Positions 7,093-15,983 are shown, numbered from the stretch's first letter. The stretch: 64,000 bases of DNA from Halobaculum rubrum (GCF_019880225.1 NZ_CP082284.1:2046001-2110000), one strand, 5' to 3'. Program-made: numbers and translations. The notes: generated by a model not told the origin, from the letters alone.

Positions 7093-8786
7093 AGCGAGCA
7101 CTCCTCGCGGCACTGCTGGTCGTGTCGCTCGTTGTACCGCTCGTCGCCGTCGGCGGGGCCGTCGCCGACGGCCACGGCGCTGCGGCCAACGAGTCCGACA
7201 CGGACAGCGAGGCGAACACCTACGAGGAGCTGAAGCGCGGCGGCACGACCTACGAGAGCGCGCCGTCGTCGATGCGGTTCCTCGGCGACTACAGCAGCGC
7301 GACCGTCCGCGTGTTCCCGGTCGGACCGGGCGAGAGCGGCTGGCACTACCTCGAACGCGACGAGGTCGTGAACGGCAACCAGGTGCAGCTGCGGACGGTC
7401 CGTCTCGCGCCCGAGGACGAGCTCGACCGGACGCTGAACGTCACCGTCGTCGCGTGGCAGAAGAGCACTCGGACGGTCGAGCGCGGGAACACGACCGTCG
7501 AGGAGACGGTCGCGACGAACGTGAGCACGTACCGCCACCAGATCGAGGCCGGACGCGGGTACGACACGGCGAACGTGTCGCTGCCGGCCCACTACGACGA
7601 AACCTACCAGATCACGATGTGGGTTGAGGGGAGCGACGCCCGCTGGCGATTTGCCCACAAGAGCGTCGAGACGACGCGAGCGCTCCCGTTCGCGCCGACG
7701 TGGGGCGGATACTGGGAGTTCACCGCGACGAACGTCCTGATCTGGATCGTCGGGCTCACCGGCGTCACCGTGGTCAGCGCGGTCGGCTCGATCGAGCGGA
7801 CCGGGAAAGGCCCGGGCCTCGGGCTCGTGACGTGGGCGATCATCATCGCGATCGGGTCGGCGGTGATCGGCCTCGGCGCGTTCGTATGGACAGCGAGCTT
7901 GCTGTCGGCGGCGCCGCCGGTGATCGGCTTCGCGATCGCGGCGGTGATCGGCATCGTCGTGCTCGAAACCACGGAGAAAGGCGTGTACAGTGTCGCGCTG
8001 ATGCGCCTGTTCACCGGCGAGAAGTCGAACCCGCGCGGCGACCTCGCGCTTGAGGCTCGGGATGCCGACTTCGAGACGGTGACACTGGCGAACACGGACA
8101 GCGGGACGAAGGTGATCGAGACGGGGATCCGCCCGTGGCTCGCCCGGCTGCGGACTGGCGGCACGGAGTTCGTCGGCATCGACCGGCTGAACTTCGAGTT
8201 CGACCTCGGGACGCCGGAGGTCTCGTTCACCGACACGGTCGCCGATAAGCTGATCTTCGTCGACGAGGACGGCGTCAACGGCGACGGCGATCTCGCGACG
8301 GTCTCGCCGTCGACGGTCGAATGGGACCTGCCGATCCGCATCGAGACCGAGGACGGCGTGCGAACGAACTGGACGGCGCTGTTCTCGCTGGCGTTTCACA
8401 TGGTCGTCCCGTTCGCGCTGGCGTCGTTCACGATGGACTACCTGGGCGTCGGCGGCGGTCGCATCGTCGGGGCGCTGTTCGCCGCGGTCGTCGTCTACGC
8501 CGCTCACACCCGCGTCACCGAGGGCCGCGCGGAGTTCATGCCGGCGGTCGGCATGACCGAGGACGCGGTCGCGACGGCGATGCACATGGAATCGGAGGTC
8601 GACGACTACGAAACGCTCGAACAGGCACTCGACGCGCTCGTCGACGAGCGGAACTCGACGGACGAACTGATCGAGACACTGCGGAACCTCGACAGCGAGG
8701 CGGCCGTCCGCGATGCCTCGCGGCGTGACACCAACCCGGGTTCGTTCGTCGAGGGGACGGACCCGACCGCGGAGGCTGACGACTGA
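7089..8786 (+). CDS. Exported multi-pass envelope protein (565 aa)
   Basis: A signal sequence (residues 1-26, RALLAALLVVSLVVPLVA) leads a beta-rich ectodomain to about residue 205 with N-x-S/T sites near 117, 134, 145 and 162. Three helices follow at 214-234, 246-268 and 272-292, then a soluble domain (300-425), two more helices near 430-474 and an acidic C-terminal tail with coiled-coil-like heptads (DDYETLEQALDALVDE). It starts at GTG 7089 behind GGAGGTG. The soluble middle domain between helix groups is presumably on the inner face. No recognised family; a scaffold linking surface and interior is one reading. Confidence 0.72.
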   Translation: MKRALLAALLVVSLVVPLVAVGGAVADGHGAAANESDTDSEANTYEELKRGGTTYESAPSSMRFLGDYSSATVRVFPVGPGESGWHYLERDEVVNGNQVQLRTVRLAPEDELDRTLNVTVVAWQKSTRTVERGNTTVEETVATNVSTYRHQIEAGRGYDTANVSLPAHYDETYQITMWVEGSDARWRFAHKSVETTRALPFAPTWGGYWEFTATNVLIWIVGLTGVTVVSAVGSIERTGKGPGLGLVTWAIIIAIGSAVIGLGAFVWTASLLSAAPPVIGFAIAAVIGIVVLETTEKGVYSVALMRLFTGEKSNPRGDLALEARDADFETVTLANTDSGTKVIETGIRPWLARLRTGGTEFVGIDRLNFEFDLGTPEVSFTDTVADKLIFVDEDGVNGDGDLATVSPSTVEWDLPIRIETEDGVRTNWTALFSLAFHMVVPFALASFTMDYLGVGGGRIVGALFAAVVVYAAHTRVTEGRAEFMPAVGMTEDAVATAMHMESEVDDYETLEQALDALVDERNSTDELIETLRNLDSEAAVRDASRRDTNPGSFVEGTDPTAEADD

Positions 8787-9691
8787 TGTCGTCTGAACTC
8801 CCATCGCTCGGCGGTGACACTGACGAGACGGCCGCGGGGGCCGTCGACGGTCTCGCCGACGCGCTCGACCAACTGGACGAACCCAGATCGGGCGCTGTCG
8901 ACGAGTCGGTGCTCCCCGAGTTCGAGATCGAGGAGACTGGCGACGAGATCGAGTCGACGCGGCCGGCGCTGCAGGCGCTGAACGAGCAGCAGCTCGAGGC
9001 GCTGCGCGAGTTCCGCGACGAGGGCGTCGAACACAGGCCGGCGCTACTCCGGTGGCTGCTGCGGCTGCAGTACCGGACGCTGGGGCGCTTGCCGGACTAC
9101 TGGTACTCCCACATCGCGACAGACCCGACGGCGCTGGCGTGCGTCCTGACGGGCGAGACGCGGGGTGTGTACAACCGCCGCGGCGAGACGAAGATCACAC
9201 CAGCGGACGCGTGGTGCACGCGGCGCCGGCTCGTCGCTCGGTACCTCCGGCCGGCCTGTCGCGAGGCGTTCCGGTTCCTTCGACCGAAGGCAGCCGAGTA
9301 CCTCGAGGGCAACCGCGACCCGGAGAAAATGGCTGCACTGGCGATGCGACCGGCGCTCGACGAGCACTACTCGCGCCAGGAGCGCGCGATCGCGGAGTTT
9401 CACGAGGGGTTTGACTCCGTCGCGGTGCTCGATGAGTGGCTGCAGCGACTCGACGCGGCGACGTTCGGGACGATGAAAGCGGTCGAGCCGGACTTCGACT
9501 ACCAGCTGACGACGAGCCGGCTGCAGCCGGAGCTGACGACGTGTTCTGAGCCGATGTACGTCGAAGAACGTGAGCGGATTATCGCGTGGAATCTGCTCCC
9601 GGCGTGCAACGTTGCCGTCCGAGAACTGGCGGATCAGGCAGGGGAATCGCAAGACGAAGAAAAGACCGCGAGCAGCGGGGTCGAGCTATGA
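8786..9691 (+). CDS. Soluble protein preceding the ATPase (301 aa)
   Basis: The protein has 301 residues and no membrane segment. The first 80 are acidic and low complexity. The remainder is helical and rich in Arg and aromatic residues (LRWLLRLQYRTLGRLPDYWY; RYLRPACREAFRFLRPKAAE), a pattern of nucleic-acid or protein-assembly proteins. Its ATG overlaps the preceding stop by one base, and its last codons overlap the ATPase start by four, so the two are translationally coupled and may work as partners. Family not recognised. Confidence 0.65.
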   Translation: MSSELPSLGGDTDETAAGAVDGLADALDQLDEPRSGAVDESVLPEFEIEETGDEIESTRPALQALNEQQLEALREFRDEGVEHRPALLRWLLRLQYRTLGRLPDYWYSHIATDPTALACVLTGETRGVYNRRGETKITPADAWCTRRRLVARYLRPACREAFRFLRPKAAEYLEGNRDPEKMAALAMRPALDEHYSRQERAIAEFHEGFDSVAVLDEWLQRLDAATFGTMKAVEPDFDYQLTTSRLQPELTTCSEPMYVEERERIIAWNLLPACNVAVRELADQAGESQDEEKTASSGVEL

Positions 9692-10986
9692 GTAAGACAC
9701 AACAGACCCATGAGACGACGGAAGAGGAGATCGTCGAGGCGTTCGAGGCGGAGACGCGGACCTCGACGTACCGAGGAACGAACTACGGCGTGACCGACGC
9801 GGGGTCGATGCGCCGTGAGCACGGCCTTCGTCCGTTCTGGAAACAACTGTACGAGACGAGCGAGGCGGAGTCGATCGACACGAGCGCCGACGCGGTCGGG
9901 TACCCGGGGAACATCCCGGACTGCCTGATCCACCTGCGGCGTGACGAGCGCGAGCTGCTCAAACAGGACGACCCGGACCTGTCGAGAGTACCGAAGGCGC
10001 GCCGGCACGTCCTCCGATGGCTGGCGGTCGACGACCGCGCGCTCTCGTCGATGTCGATCGGCGGCACGGACCTGCTCGGCACCGGTCAGCCGGGCTCGGG
10101 GAAGTCGACGCTGGCGAACGACCTGGCGCGGCAGGTCTTGGAGATCAACCCGGAGGAGGCGTTCATCTGGCGCGGGACGCCCTCGCGAGCGGAGTGGACG
10201 CCACTCGCGCCGTGGACGAAGCTGCTGCTCCCGTCGAGCACGAACTCGCGCGTCCGGGTTCAGCCGCCCGCACACGCGTCGGGCTCGTTCACGCTCGACG
10301 CGGAGCAGGTCGCTCGCGAGGTCGTGTACTACGACGACGTGTACGAGCTGCTCGAGGAGTTCGAGGCGGGCAAGTTCCACGTCGTGTACCCTGACCCGGA
10401 GGGGCACGGCATCGAGGACGTGTTCCGGCGGTCGCCCCGAACCGACCAGTTCGACTGGATCAACGACGCGAGCATGGCCGACGACAGCGAGTACGACACG
10501 CCGACGCCGCTGTCGCACTGGTGGTTCGGCTTCGTGGTCGCGCTCGTCGACGAGGCGGGGCCGGAGTTTGCCTCGCTGCTCCTCGACGAGGTGGGCGACC
10601 TGCTGCCGCAGGCGGCCCGCAGTGGTCCGAAGAACCACCACTGGTACGAAAAGATCGAGGCGTACCGCGACGCGCTCGTCGACGCGCGGAAGAACAACAA
10701 GACGATCTACAAGTTCGGTCACAACGAGGCGGACGTCCACGATCTCGTCCGCCGGAAGCTCCGCTGGCGCGTGACGATGCCGGGGTGGCCGAACCCGACG
10801 GCGGGCGACAGCGTGGTCGGCTTCAAATCGGCTCCCATGGAGGAGCAGCACACCCAACACATGACGGTGGGGCGGGGGTTGTGGTGGACGGCGCTGCACT
10901 ACACGAAGTTCAGCTGGGGCGACTTGGCGAAGCCGACAGTCGCGAAGGTCGCTGTCGAGCTCGACGGTCGGGGTGGAAGCCGATGA
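9688..10986 (+). CDS. P-loop morphogenesis/packaging-type ATPase
   Basis: The protein has 432 residues. A Walker A (GTGQPGSGKST, residues 131-141) and a Walker B with catalytic acid (SLLLDEVGDLL, around residues 297-305) are clear. A polar sensor-like stretch follows (KTIYKFGHNEADVHDLVRR, about 338-356). The order 'P-loop, Walker B, N/Q sensor, Arg-rich strand' is that of FtsK/HerA- and Zot-like ATPases that pump DNA or drive assembly at membranes in archaeal and filamentous viruses. It is the only ATPase of the operon and so the likely motor for genome loading or particle extrusion. Exact family not settled; pleolipoviral VP8 is a comparable operon member. Confidence 0.75.
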   Translation: MSKTQQTHETTEEEIVEAFEAETRTSTYRGTNYGVTDAGSMRREHGLRPFWKQLYETSEAESIDTSADAVGYPGNIPDCLIHLRRDERELLKQDDPDLSRVPKARRHVLRWLAVDDRALSSMSIGGTDLLGTGQPGSGKSTLANDLARQVLEINPEEAFIWRGTPSRAEWTPLAPWTKLLLPSSTNSRVRVQPPAHASGSFTLDAEQVAREVVYYDDVYELLEEFEAGKFHVVYPDPEGHGIEDVFRRSPRTDQFDWINDASMADDSEYDTPTPLSHWWFGFVVALVDEAGPEFASLLLDEVGDLLPQAARSGPKNHHWYEKIEAYRDALVDARKNNKTIYKFGHNEADVHDLVRRKLRWRVTMPGWPNPTAGDSVVGFKSAPMEEQHTQHMTVGRGLWWTALHYTKFSWGDLAKPTVAKVAVELDGRGGSR

Positions 10987-11168
10987 TCGACGGGGTCGAT
11001 CGGCGCCGAGACCGGCGAGCAGTCAGTTTCCCGACACCAGACGCACGCGCGTGTTACGAGTCGAGTAGGCGCACCCCCCGGGGGCGGGCGCACGCCGTTG
11101 CTGCGACCGCTCGCGACGGGCCAACGCGTGGGCGGGCGGCCGCCTCGGTGGTGGTCGCTCGTGCGTGA
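10983..11168 (+). CDS. Small arginine-rich protein
   Basis: The protein has 61 residues, about a quarter of them arginine (GVDRRRDRRAV; SSRRTPRGRAHAVAATARDG). ATG 10983 overlaps the ATPase stop in an ATGA, and its stop overlaps the GTG of the giant exported protein by eight bases, exactly as in the rest of the operon. Strong basicity is exceptional in a halophile and would suit nucleic-acid binding. It could also be a coupling frame without a functional product; codon choice here is not decisive. Confidence 0.4.
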   Translation: MIDGVDRRRDRRAVSFPTPDARACYESSRRTPRGRAHAVAATARDGPTRGRAAASVVVARA

Positions 11169-14100
11169 CCGCACGCGTCGGATCGCGAGCGTCGCGCTCG
11201 TCGCGCTGCTGCTCGTGAGCACGGTCGCGGTCGGGATCCCGCTGGCGAGCATGACCGCGACGGCGGCGAGCCCGCCGAGCGGCATGGTCGGCGTGAGCGC
11301 GTCGAACGTTGAGGACATCCGCGCGTCGCCGGGATCGGGCGGTCTGTCGGAGAGCGCGCTCGACGGCGCGGTGTACGTCTCCGAGCACGCGAGTACGACC
11401 GAGGTGTCGATCGTGACTCGCGAGCAGGCGGAAGAAGTGGCGAGCGGCGCGTCGCCGTCGGATGTGGCCCACGAGGCGGTGTGCTCGTCGCCGGCGGCGG
11501 ACAAGAACCCGAACTTCGACTGTGAGACGACGCCGGCGCTGGTAATCTCCGACGACGTGCACGACGACGGCCGCCGCGTGGCGATCGATGTCAACGTGAT
11601 CGAAGACGCGCTCGGCTACGTTCCGAGCCGGCTCACCGTGCAGAACAACGAGACGGGCGAGCGGTGGGTGTCGCCGACGACGGTCGAGGACGGCTACCTG
11701 GTCGCGTCGGTCGAGCACTTCTCCTCGAACGCGGTCTCGTTCGAGTCGGAGATCTCGATCGAGGCGGCGAGCTCGTCGAACGGCACGACGTTCACGTACG
11801 ACGTGAGCGACCTCGACGCCGCGAGCGACCCGTCGATAAACTTGACGGGCGAGACTAACACCGGATGGGATAACGAGACCGCATTCCTCTCCGACGGAGG
11901 GAGTATGTCGATCTCTCCCGCGGGGACGAGTGTCGGCGGACCGTCGGCGAACGGCGAACCCGTGTTAGTCGCGACCGACAAATCCGGATCGAGGAGTAAC
12001 CCACTTACCGACGTTCAAGGCGACACGGCGCTCGTTTTCGACGGAAACGGTGGTGAGTTGCTATTAACCGATGCGCCCGGATATATCGACACACTCGAAA
12101 TCAACGGTAGGAAGGGTGCAGGGGATGTGTATGTCGATATATACATTTCCGACGAGGAGGCTGTCGACTCGACTCAAGCCGAGGGGACGCTCGTCGCTGA
12201 ATATGTCTCGTTGGAAAGTGGGACGAACACGATCGATCTTGACACCCCGGTTACCGTCGATGCGGGGACAAATATCACCGTCCAGTTAGTCGACCGTGGC
12301 TCTGATGCCCCCTTCTATATTGATTATCAAGACCAGCCCGACGGCGAGGATTGGTATTTCGGATATGACGACAGTAAAGAGGCCAAAATGGGCGACATAT
12401 CGGTATCCTCGTCGCCCGCCTCCGACGTGTCGGTTTCGTCGGACGACGGCGCGTCGGCGTCGTTCGGGAATTTCACCGCAGGAGAGACGAAAGAACGAGA
12501 GTTAGGCGTAACGACCGACGCGACAACCGTCGATCTATCCGCGACGAGCGGGGCCGTCGACGTTACACTAAAAATGGAGGAGCGGACCGCGACGGTGGAT
12601 CCCGGCGTGAAAGTTAACGGCGAGACGGTAAGCCACACGGGGACGCTGTCGGACGGCGAGACGGTGTCGCTGTCGGGGAACTCGTCGTGGCTCCAAGAGG
12701 GGACGAACGAGGTCGTCGTCGAGGTCGGCGACGGCTCGCTCTCGTCGGATGCGCCAGCTCCGAAGGTGGCGCTGAACTATTCCCACGATGCGGTCGACCG
12801 AAAGACGGTCAACTACGACGAACAGCAGTGGACGGTCCGCTACGACACGAGCAAGACCTTTGCGAGCGAGCGCTCGAACGCGTGGCTGAACACGACGTTC
12901 GAGCACGAGGTCGTCGCGATGCGGGATGTCGAGGTGCGGTGGAACGAGTCGGGCGACTTCGTCGGACTCGGGTCGTCGTACTACCAGCTCGACGGCAACG
13001 ACGTGGCGGTCGATCTCGACGCGGCCTACCCCGACGGCTCGACGATCCCGACGAACACGACCGTCGAGGTCCGGCTGAACGGGAGCCGAGTCGACCCGTA
13101 CAACATGACGATCTCCGTCGAGGAGGCGAGTAAGGCGGGCGACCCGCTGGCATCGCGCATCAAGGTCGACACGCGAAGCGAGGGCGCACACATCGACGTG
13201 GGACCGACGGCCGACGGCTCGCGGATCCACTACACGGAGAACGAGTCATGGTCGTCGCCGTCGACGTACTCGGTGATCACTGCCGACGACGAGCAGTCGA
13301 TGTACGTGCCCGGTGCGAGTGCTGGTGACGCGTTCACGGTCCGGAACCTACCGACGGCAGCGGAGACGGACGGCGACGTGAAGCTCACCGTCGAGAAGGC
13401 GGGCGAGACGCCGGAGATCGCGGTCGAGCCGGGACCGGCCGGCGACCGCGATGAGGTGACGTTCACCCACTACGCAACGGTCGACGACACCGAGTACGTG
13501 CTGTACTCGAAGACTGACGGGATCGTCCGCGACTCGGCGACGGCGAACTCGCCGGTGACGCTCGTCGACGACGACTCCGACGAGGTGCTGGTGATCCAGG
13601 TCGACGACACGAACACGTCGAGTTCGGAGCAAACGTCGGGGCCGTTCGTACCGCCGCAGTTCGGTGAGGAGACGGGCGGCGGCGTGCCGCTCGGGACGCT
13701 GGCGGCGATCGGCCTCCCACTCGTGGGCCTCGCTGGCGCGGTGGTCGTGTACCGCCGCCGTGGCGACTCGTCAAGTGACGAGGCATCGAGCGACAACGCG
13801 TCGACGCCGGTGCGCGTGGTCGCTACGGTGGGCCGCGCCGTCTCGACGGGCGTGCGGACGCTCTCGAGGGAACCGCGTGTGGTTGTCGCGCTCGGGGTCG
13901 TTGGCGGGCTTGGGCTCGTGCTGACGGGCGCGATCCAACTCCCGCCGGGCTCGGGCCTGGTGCTGGTGATCGCCGGCCTCCCGTTGGTGACGTATCTCGT
14001 GCTCCGGCGGCTCGACTCCTGGTCGCCGATCGTCTTTGGGACGGTCTCGGTGGTCGCGGTCGTGCTCGGCCTGCAGCTGCTCGGCGCCGACCCGATCGGA

Positions 14101-14235
14101 CAGGTGCTCGAGGCGCTGGGGCCGGGGGTGCTCATCCTCGGCATCGGCGTGCTCGTACTGGCGTACCAGGCGGTGCAGGCGGCGCGCGCACCGGAGGAGG
14201 TGAACAACATCAACATCGGGGACGGTGACGCATGA
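11161..14235 (+). CDS. Giant exported multi-domain surface protein (1024 aa), mosaic
   Basis: The GTG start at 11161 gives a basic n-region and signal helix (IASVALVALLLVSTVAVGI, cleavage near residue 36). A beta-sandwich-rich ectodomain of about 800 residues with many N-x-S/T sites follows. From about residue 844 there is a Gly/Pro linker and five hydrophobic segments (844-865, 907-926, 932-950, 956-976, 989-1009). Residues about 223-490 (bases 11830-12630) use AT-richer codons: 60-base samples at 12061 and 12301 hold 30 and 29 G/C, against 36 and 39 at 12841 and 13081. This suggests that a domain was swapped in by recombination. Likely the receptor-binding or outer layer protein of the particle. 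Confidence 0.72.
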   Translation: MRDRTRRIASVALVALLLVSTVAVGIPLASMTATAASPPSGMVGVSASNVEDIRASPGSGGLSESALDGAVYVSEHASTTEVSIVTREQAEEVASGASPSDVAHEAVCSSPAADKNPNFDCETTPALVISDDVHDDGRRVAIDVNVIEDALGYVPSRLTVQNNETGERWVSPTTVEDGYLVASVEHFSSNAVSFESEISIEAASSSNGTTFTYDVSDLDAASDPSINLTGETNTGWDNETAFLSDGGSMSISPAGTSVGGPSANGEPVLVATDKSGSRSNPLTDVQGDTALVFDGNGGELLLTDAPGYIDTLEINGRKGAGDVYVDIYISDEEAVDSTQAEGTLVAEYVSLESGTNTIDLDTPVTVDAGTNITVQLVDRGSDAPFYIDYQDQPDGEDWYFGYDDSKEAKMGDISVSSSPASDVSVSSDDGASASFGNFTAGETKERELGVTTDATTVDLSATSGAVDVTLKMEERTATVDPGVKVNGETVSHTGTLSDGETVSLSGNSSWLQEGTNEVVVEVGDGSLSSDAPAPKVALNYSHDAVDRKTVNYDEQQWTVRYDTSKTFASERSNAWLNTTFEHEVVAMRDVEVRWNESGDFVGLGSSYYQLDGNDVAVDLDAAYPDGSTIPTNTTVEVRLNGSRVDPYNMTISVEEASKAGDPLASRIKVDTRSEGAHIDVGPTADGSRIHYTENESWSSPSTYSVITADDEQSMYVPGASAGDAFTVRNLPTAAETDGDVKLTVEKAGETPEIAVEPGPAGDRDEVTFTHYATVDDTEYVLYSKTDGIVRDSATANSPVTLVDDDSDEVLVIQVDDTNTSSSEQTSGPFVPPQFGEETGGGVPLGTLAAIGLPLVGLAGAVVVYRRRGDSSSDEASSDNASTPVRVVATVGRAVSTGVRTLSREPRVVVALGVVGGLGLVLTGAIQLPPGSGLVLVIAGLPLVTYLVLRRLDSWSPIVFGTVSVVAVVLGLQLLGADPIGQVLEALGPGVLILGIGVLVLAYQAVQAARAPEEVNNINIGDGDA

Positions 14236-14525
14236 GCATCGTCGAACCGCTGCTCCGGTTCCTCGGTGTACCGGGAACGCTGATCACCGCGGCGGTGGTC
14301 CTGTTCTCGGCGTATCACATCAAGAGTCTGCTCGACGTGTTCACGCGCGTCGGCATTTGGGTGCGTATCGGGGGCGCGGCGATCCTGTTGGTGGTGATCT
14401 TCGCGGTGCTCGTGCCGGGGTTCGAGATCTCCGTCGAGGTGGGCCGGCTGTTCGGGTTCGGCCGCGGGCTGTTCGAGGGCACGCTAGATCTCGTCCGGCT
14501 GGTGGCGTGGGGTGAGCTGACGTGA
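14232..14525 (+). CDS. Small membrane protein
   Basis: The protein has 97 residues with hydrophobic segments near 14-28 (VPGTLITAAVVLFSA) and 42-62 (VGIWVRIGGAAILLVVIFAV), followed by an amphipathic C-terminal helix. It overlaps both neighbours by four bases. It follows the giant surface protein and resembles in size the small membrane partners that precede the other two exported proteins. Function unknown. Confidence 0.65.
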   Translation: MSIVEPLLRFLGVPGTLITAAVVLFSAYHIKSLLDVFTRVGIWVRIGGAAILLVVIFAVLVPGFEISVEVGRLFGFGRGLFEGTLDLVRLVAWGELT

Positions 14526-14833
14526 ACGAGGAGATCGTCGACCGCGTCCTCGAGGACGAAGACGCCCGCGCCGAGGAGCACGCCGACGGAGTGGCGAAGC
14601 GCGTGCTCCGGCTCGGCCTCGGAGTGGCGCTGTACGTGGCGTTCGCGGTCCCAGCGTTCGTCGTCGTTGGGGGCGCGGTCCAGGTCGCACTGGATGGAAC
14701 GTTCGGATCGGGCATGATCGCCGGAGCGGCGGCGTTCCTGGTCGTGACTCACACTGCAGAGGTGTACGGAGAGGCGGCTGCCGAGGCGGTCGACCGCGTC
14801 GCTGACCGCATCGTCGGGGTGTTCAACCAGTGA
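14522..14833 (+). CDS. Small two-helix membrane protein with charged termini
   Basis: The protein has 103 residues. A strongly charged N-terminal helix (DRVLEDEDARAEEHADGVAK) is followed by hydrophobic segments near residues 32-56 (LGLGVALYVAFAVPAFVVVG) and 62-76. A second amphipathic helix then ends the protein (EAAAEAVDRVADRIVG). Overlaps of four bases on both sides. Family unknown. Confidence 0.65.
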   Translation: MNEEIVDRVLEDEDARAEEHADGVAKRVLRLGLGVALYVAFAVPAFVVVGGAVQVALDGTFGSGMIAGAAAFLVVTHTAEVYGEAAAEAVDRVADRIVGVFNQ

Positions 14834-15237
14834 GCGAAGTCGAATTGTGGCACTTCCTGTCGTTTCTCGCGCCGGCGGCGTACGTGTTCGATTGCTACCG
14901 TCACCGACTCCCGCTGCGGGTTCGCATCCTGCTCGGCGACGTCGACCTTGAGGACCCGTGGACGGTGGAGGCGATCAAGGCGAGCTACGTTCGCGGCCGG
15001 ATCTCGGACGCGGAGCTCGAACGGCGACTCGATCTCGCCGTCGACGAGCGCGTGCCGCGACTCCGTCGCTCGCTCGAGTCAATCGGGCACATCGGGCCGG
15101 AGCGCTCGCGACAGGTTGCGCTGGCGGGCTACCGGAGCGAGCGACATCTGCGGCAGGCGTCCCGCGACGACCTTGAGGCGATCCCGGATATCGGCGAGCA
15201 ACTGGCGCCGGCGATCGAGCGAGAGGTCGCGCGATAA
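14830..15237 (+). CDS. Helix-hairpin-helix protein, last gene of the operon
   Basis: The protein has 135 residues. A short hydrophobic start (LWHFLSFLAPAAYVFDCY) is followed by a SHOCT-like segment (SYVRGRISDAELERRLDLAV) and a C-terminal pair of helix-hairpin-helix-like motifs (SIGHIGPERSRQVALAGY and DDLEAIPDIGEQLAPAIE), a fold that binds DNA non-specifically. A membrane-tethered DNA-binding protein at the end of an envelope operon could attach the genome to the particle membrane; this is inference from the domain order. GTG start overlapping the preceding gene. Confidence 0.7.
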   Translation: MSEVELWHFLSFLAPAAYVFDCYRHRLPLRVRILLGDVDLEDPWTVEAIKASYVRGRISDAELERRLDLAVDERVPRLRRSLESIGHIGPERSRQVALAGYRSERHLRQASRDDLEAIPDIGEQLAPAIEREVAR

Positions 15238-15296
15238 CTGACCGCGCGCCGGAGATCTGGCTGAAACCTTAGTAACATAGCCCCAGTACGTCGGAT

Positions 15297-15983
15297 ATGA
15301 CGAGCAAAATCCCGGAGGAAGACCTGATCGACGAGCTACAACGAATTGCATCGGTTTTCGAGGGGGTACCGACGAAGACCAAAATTGACACGGATGGAGA
15401 ATATTCCTCTGAGACCTACATACGACGCTTTGGCTCATGGAGGGAGACGCTGGCCGCGGCTGGAATTGAGGTGGGGGACCGAGTTGGTACCGGTTCGACA
15501 CTTTCTGATGAGGATCGAAGGGTGGCGTTACTTGAACTCGCGGACGACCTAGGGCATCCGCCTTCGGCCAGAGAGATGGACGATCACGGGAAGTACGGAT
15601 CAACCACGTACCAGTATCAGTACGGCTCATGGAACAAAGCACTGCGGAAGTTCGGGCTTGAGCCGGGGAGCAAGCCGGTTCCAGAGAGACAGGGTGGCGA
15701 GAACGAAAATCCAGAGGAGTGGACATTCTACTGGATGACCCACGAATGGCAGGAGACGAGAGAAGATGTTCTGGACAGGGACCGCCACGAATGCAGTGTT
15801 TGCCAGCGCTCAGATGAAGAGAATAGAGAGAAATTCGGCGTCGGGCTGAACGTTACCCACAACAGCCCAATAGATGAGTTTGAGTCGCTTGAAAAAGCGA
15901 ATGCGACAGAGAACCTGAGAGCGTTATGCTCGGTCTGCCACGGGAAGGCAGTGAATGGGATGGAGCCAACTGCGAGGCGGTAA
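15297..15983 (+). CDS. HNH homing-type endonuclease
   Basis: The protein has 228 residues. Two copies of the homing-endonuclease-associated DNA-binding repeat lie at about residues 10-58 (ending RRFGSWRETLAAAGI) and 76-122 (ending QYGSWNKALRKFGLEP). The C-terminal HNH domain has C166-x2-C169, H188 in NVTHNSP, N206 and C211-x2-C214-H215. It has its own upstream region rather than an overlap, and its AT-richer codons (29 G/C in the 60 bases from 15361) set it apart from the operon. It therefore looks like a free-standing homing endonuclease that inserted after the structural genes. It may cut rival elements that lack it. Confidence 0.88.
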   Translation: MTSKIPEEDLIDELQRIASVFEGVPTKTKIDTDGEYSSETYIRRFGSWRETLAAAGIEVGDRVGTGSTLSDEDRRVALLELADDLGHPPSAREMDDHGKYGSTTYQYQYGSWNKALRKFGLEPGSKPVPERQGGENENPEEWTFYWMTHEWQETREDVLDRDRHECSVCQRSDEENREKFGVGLNVTHNSPIDEFESLEKANATENLRALCSVCHGKAVNGMEPTARR

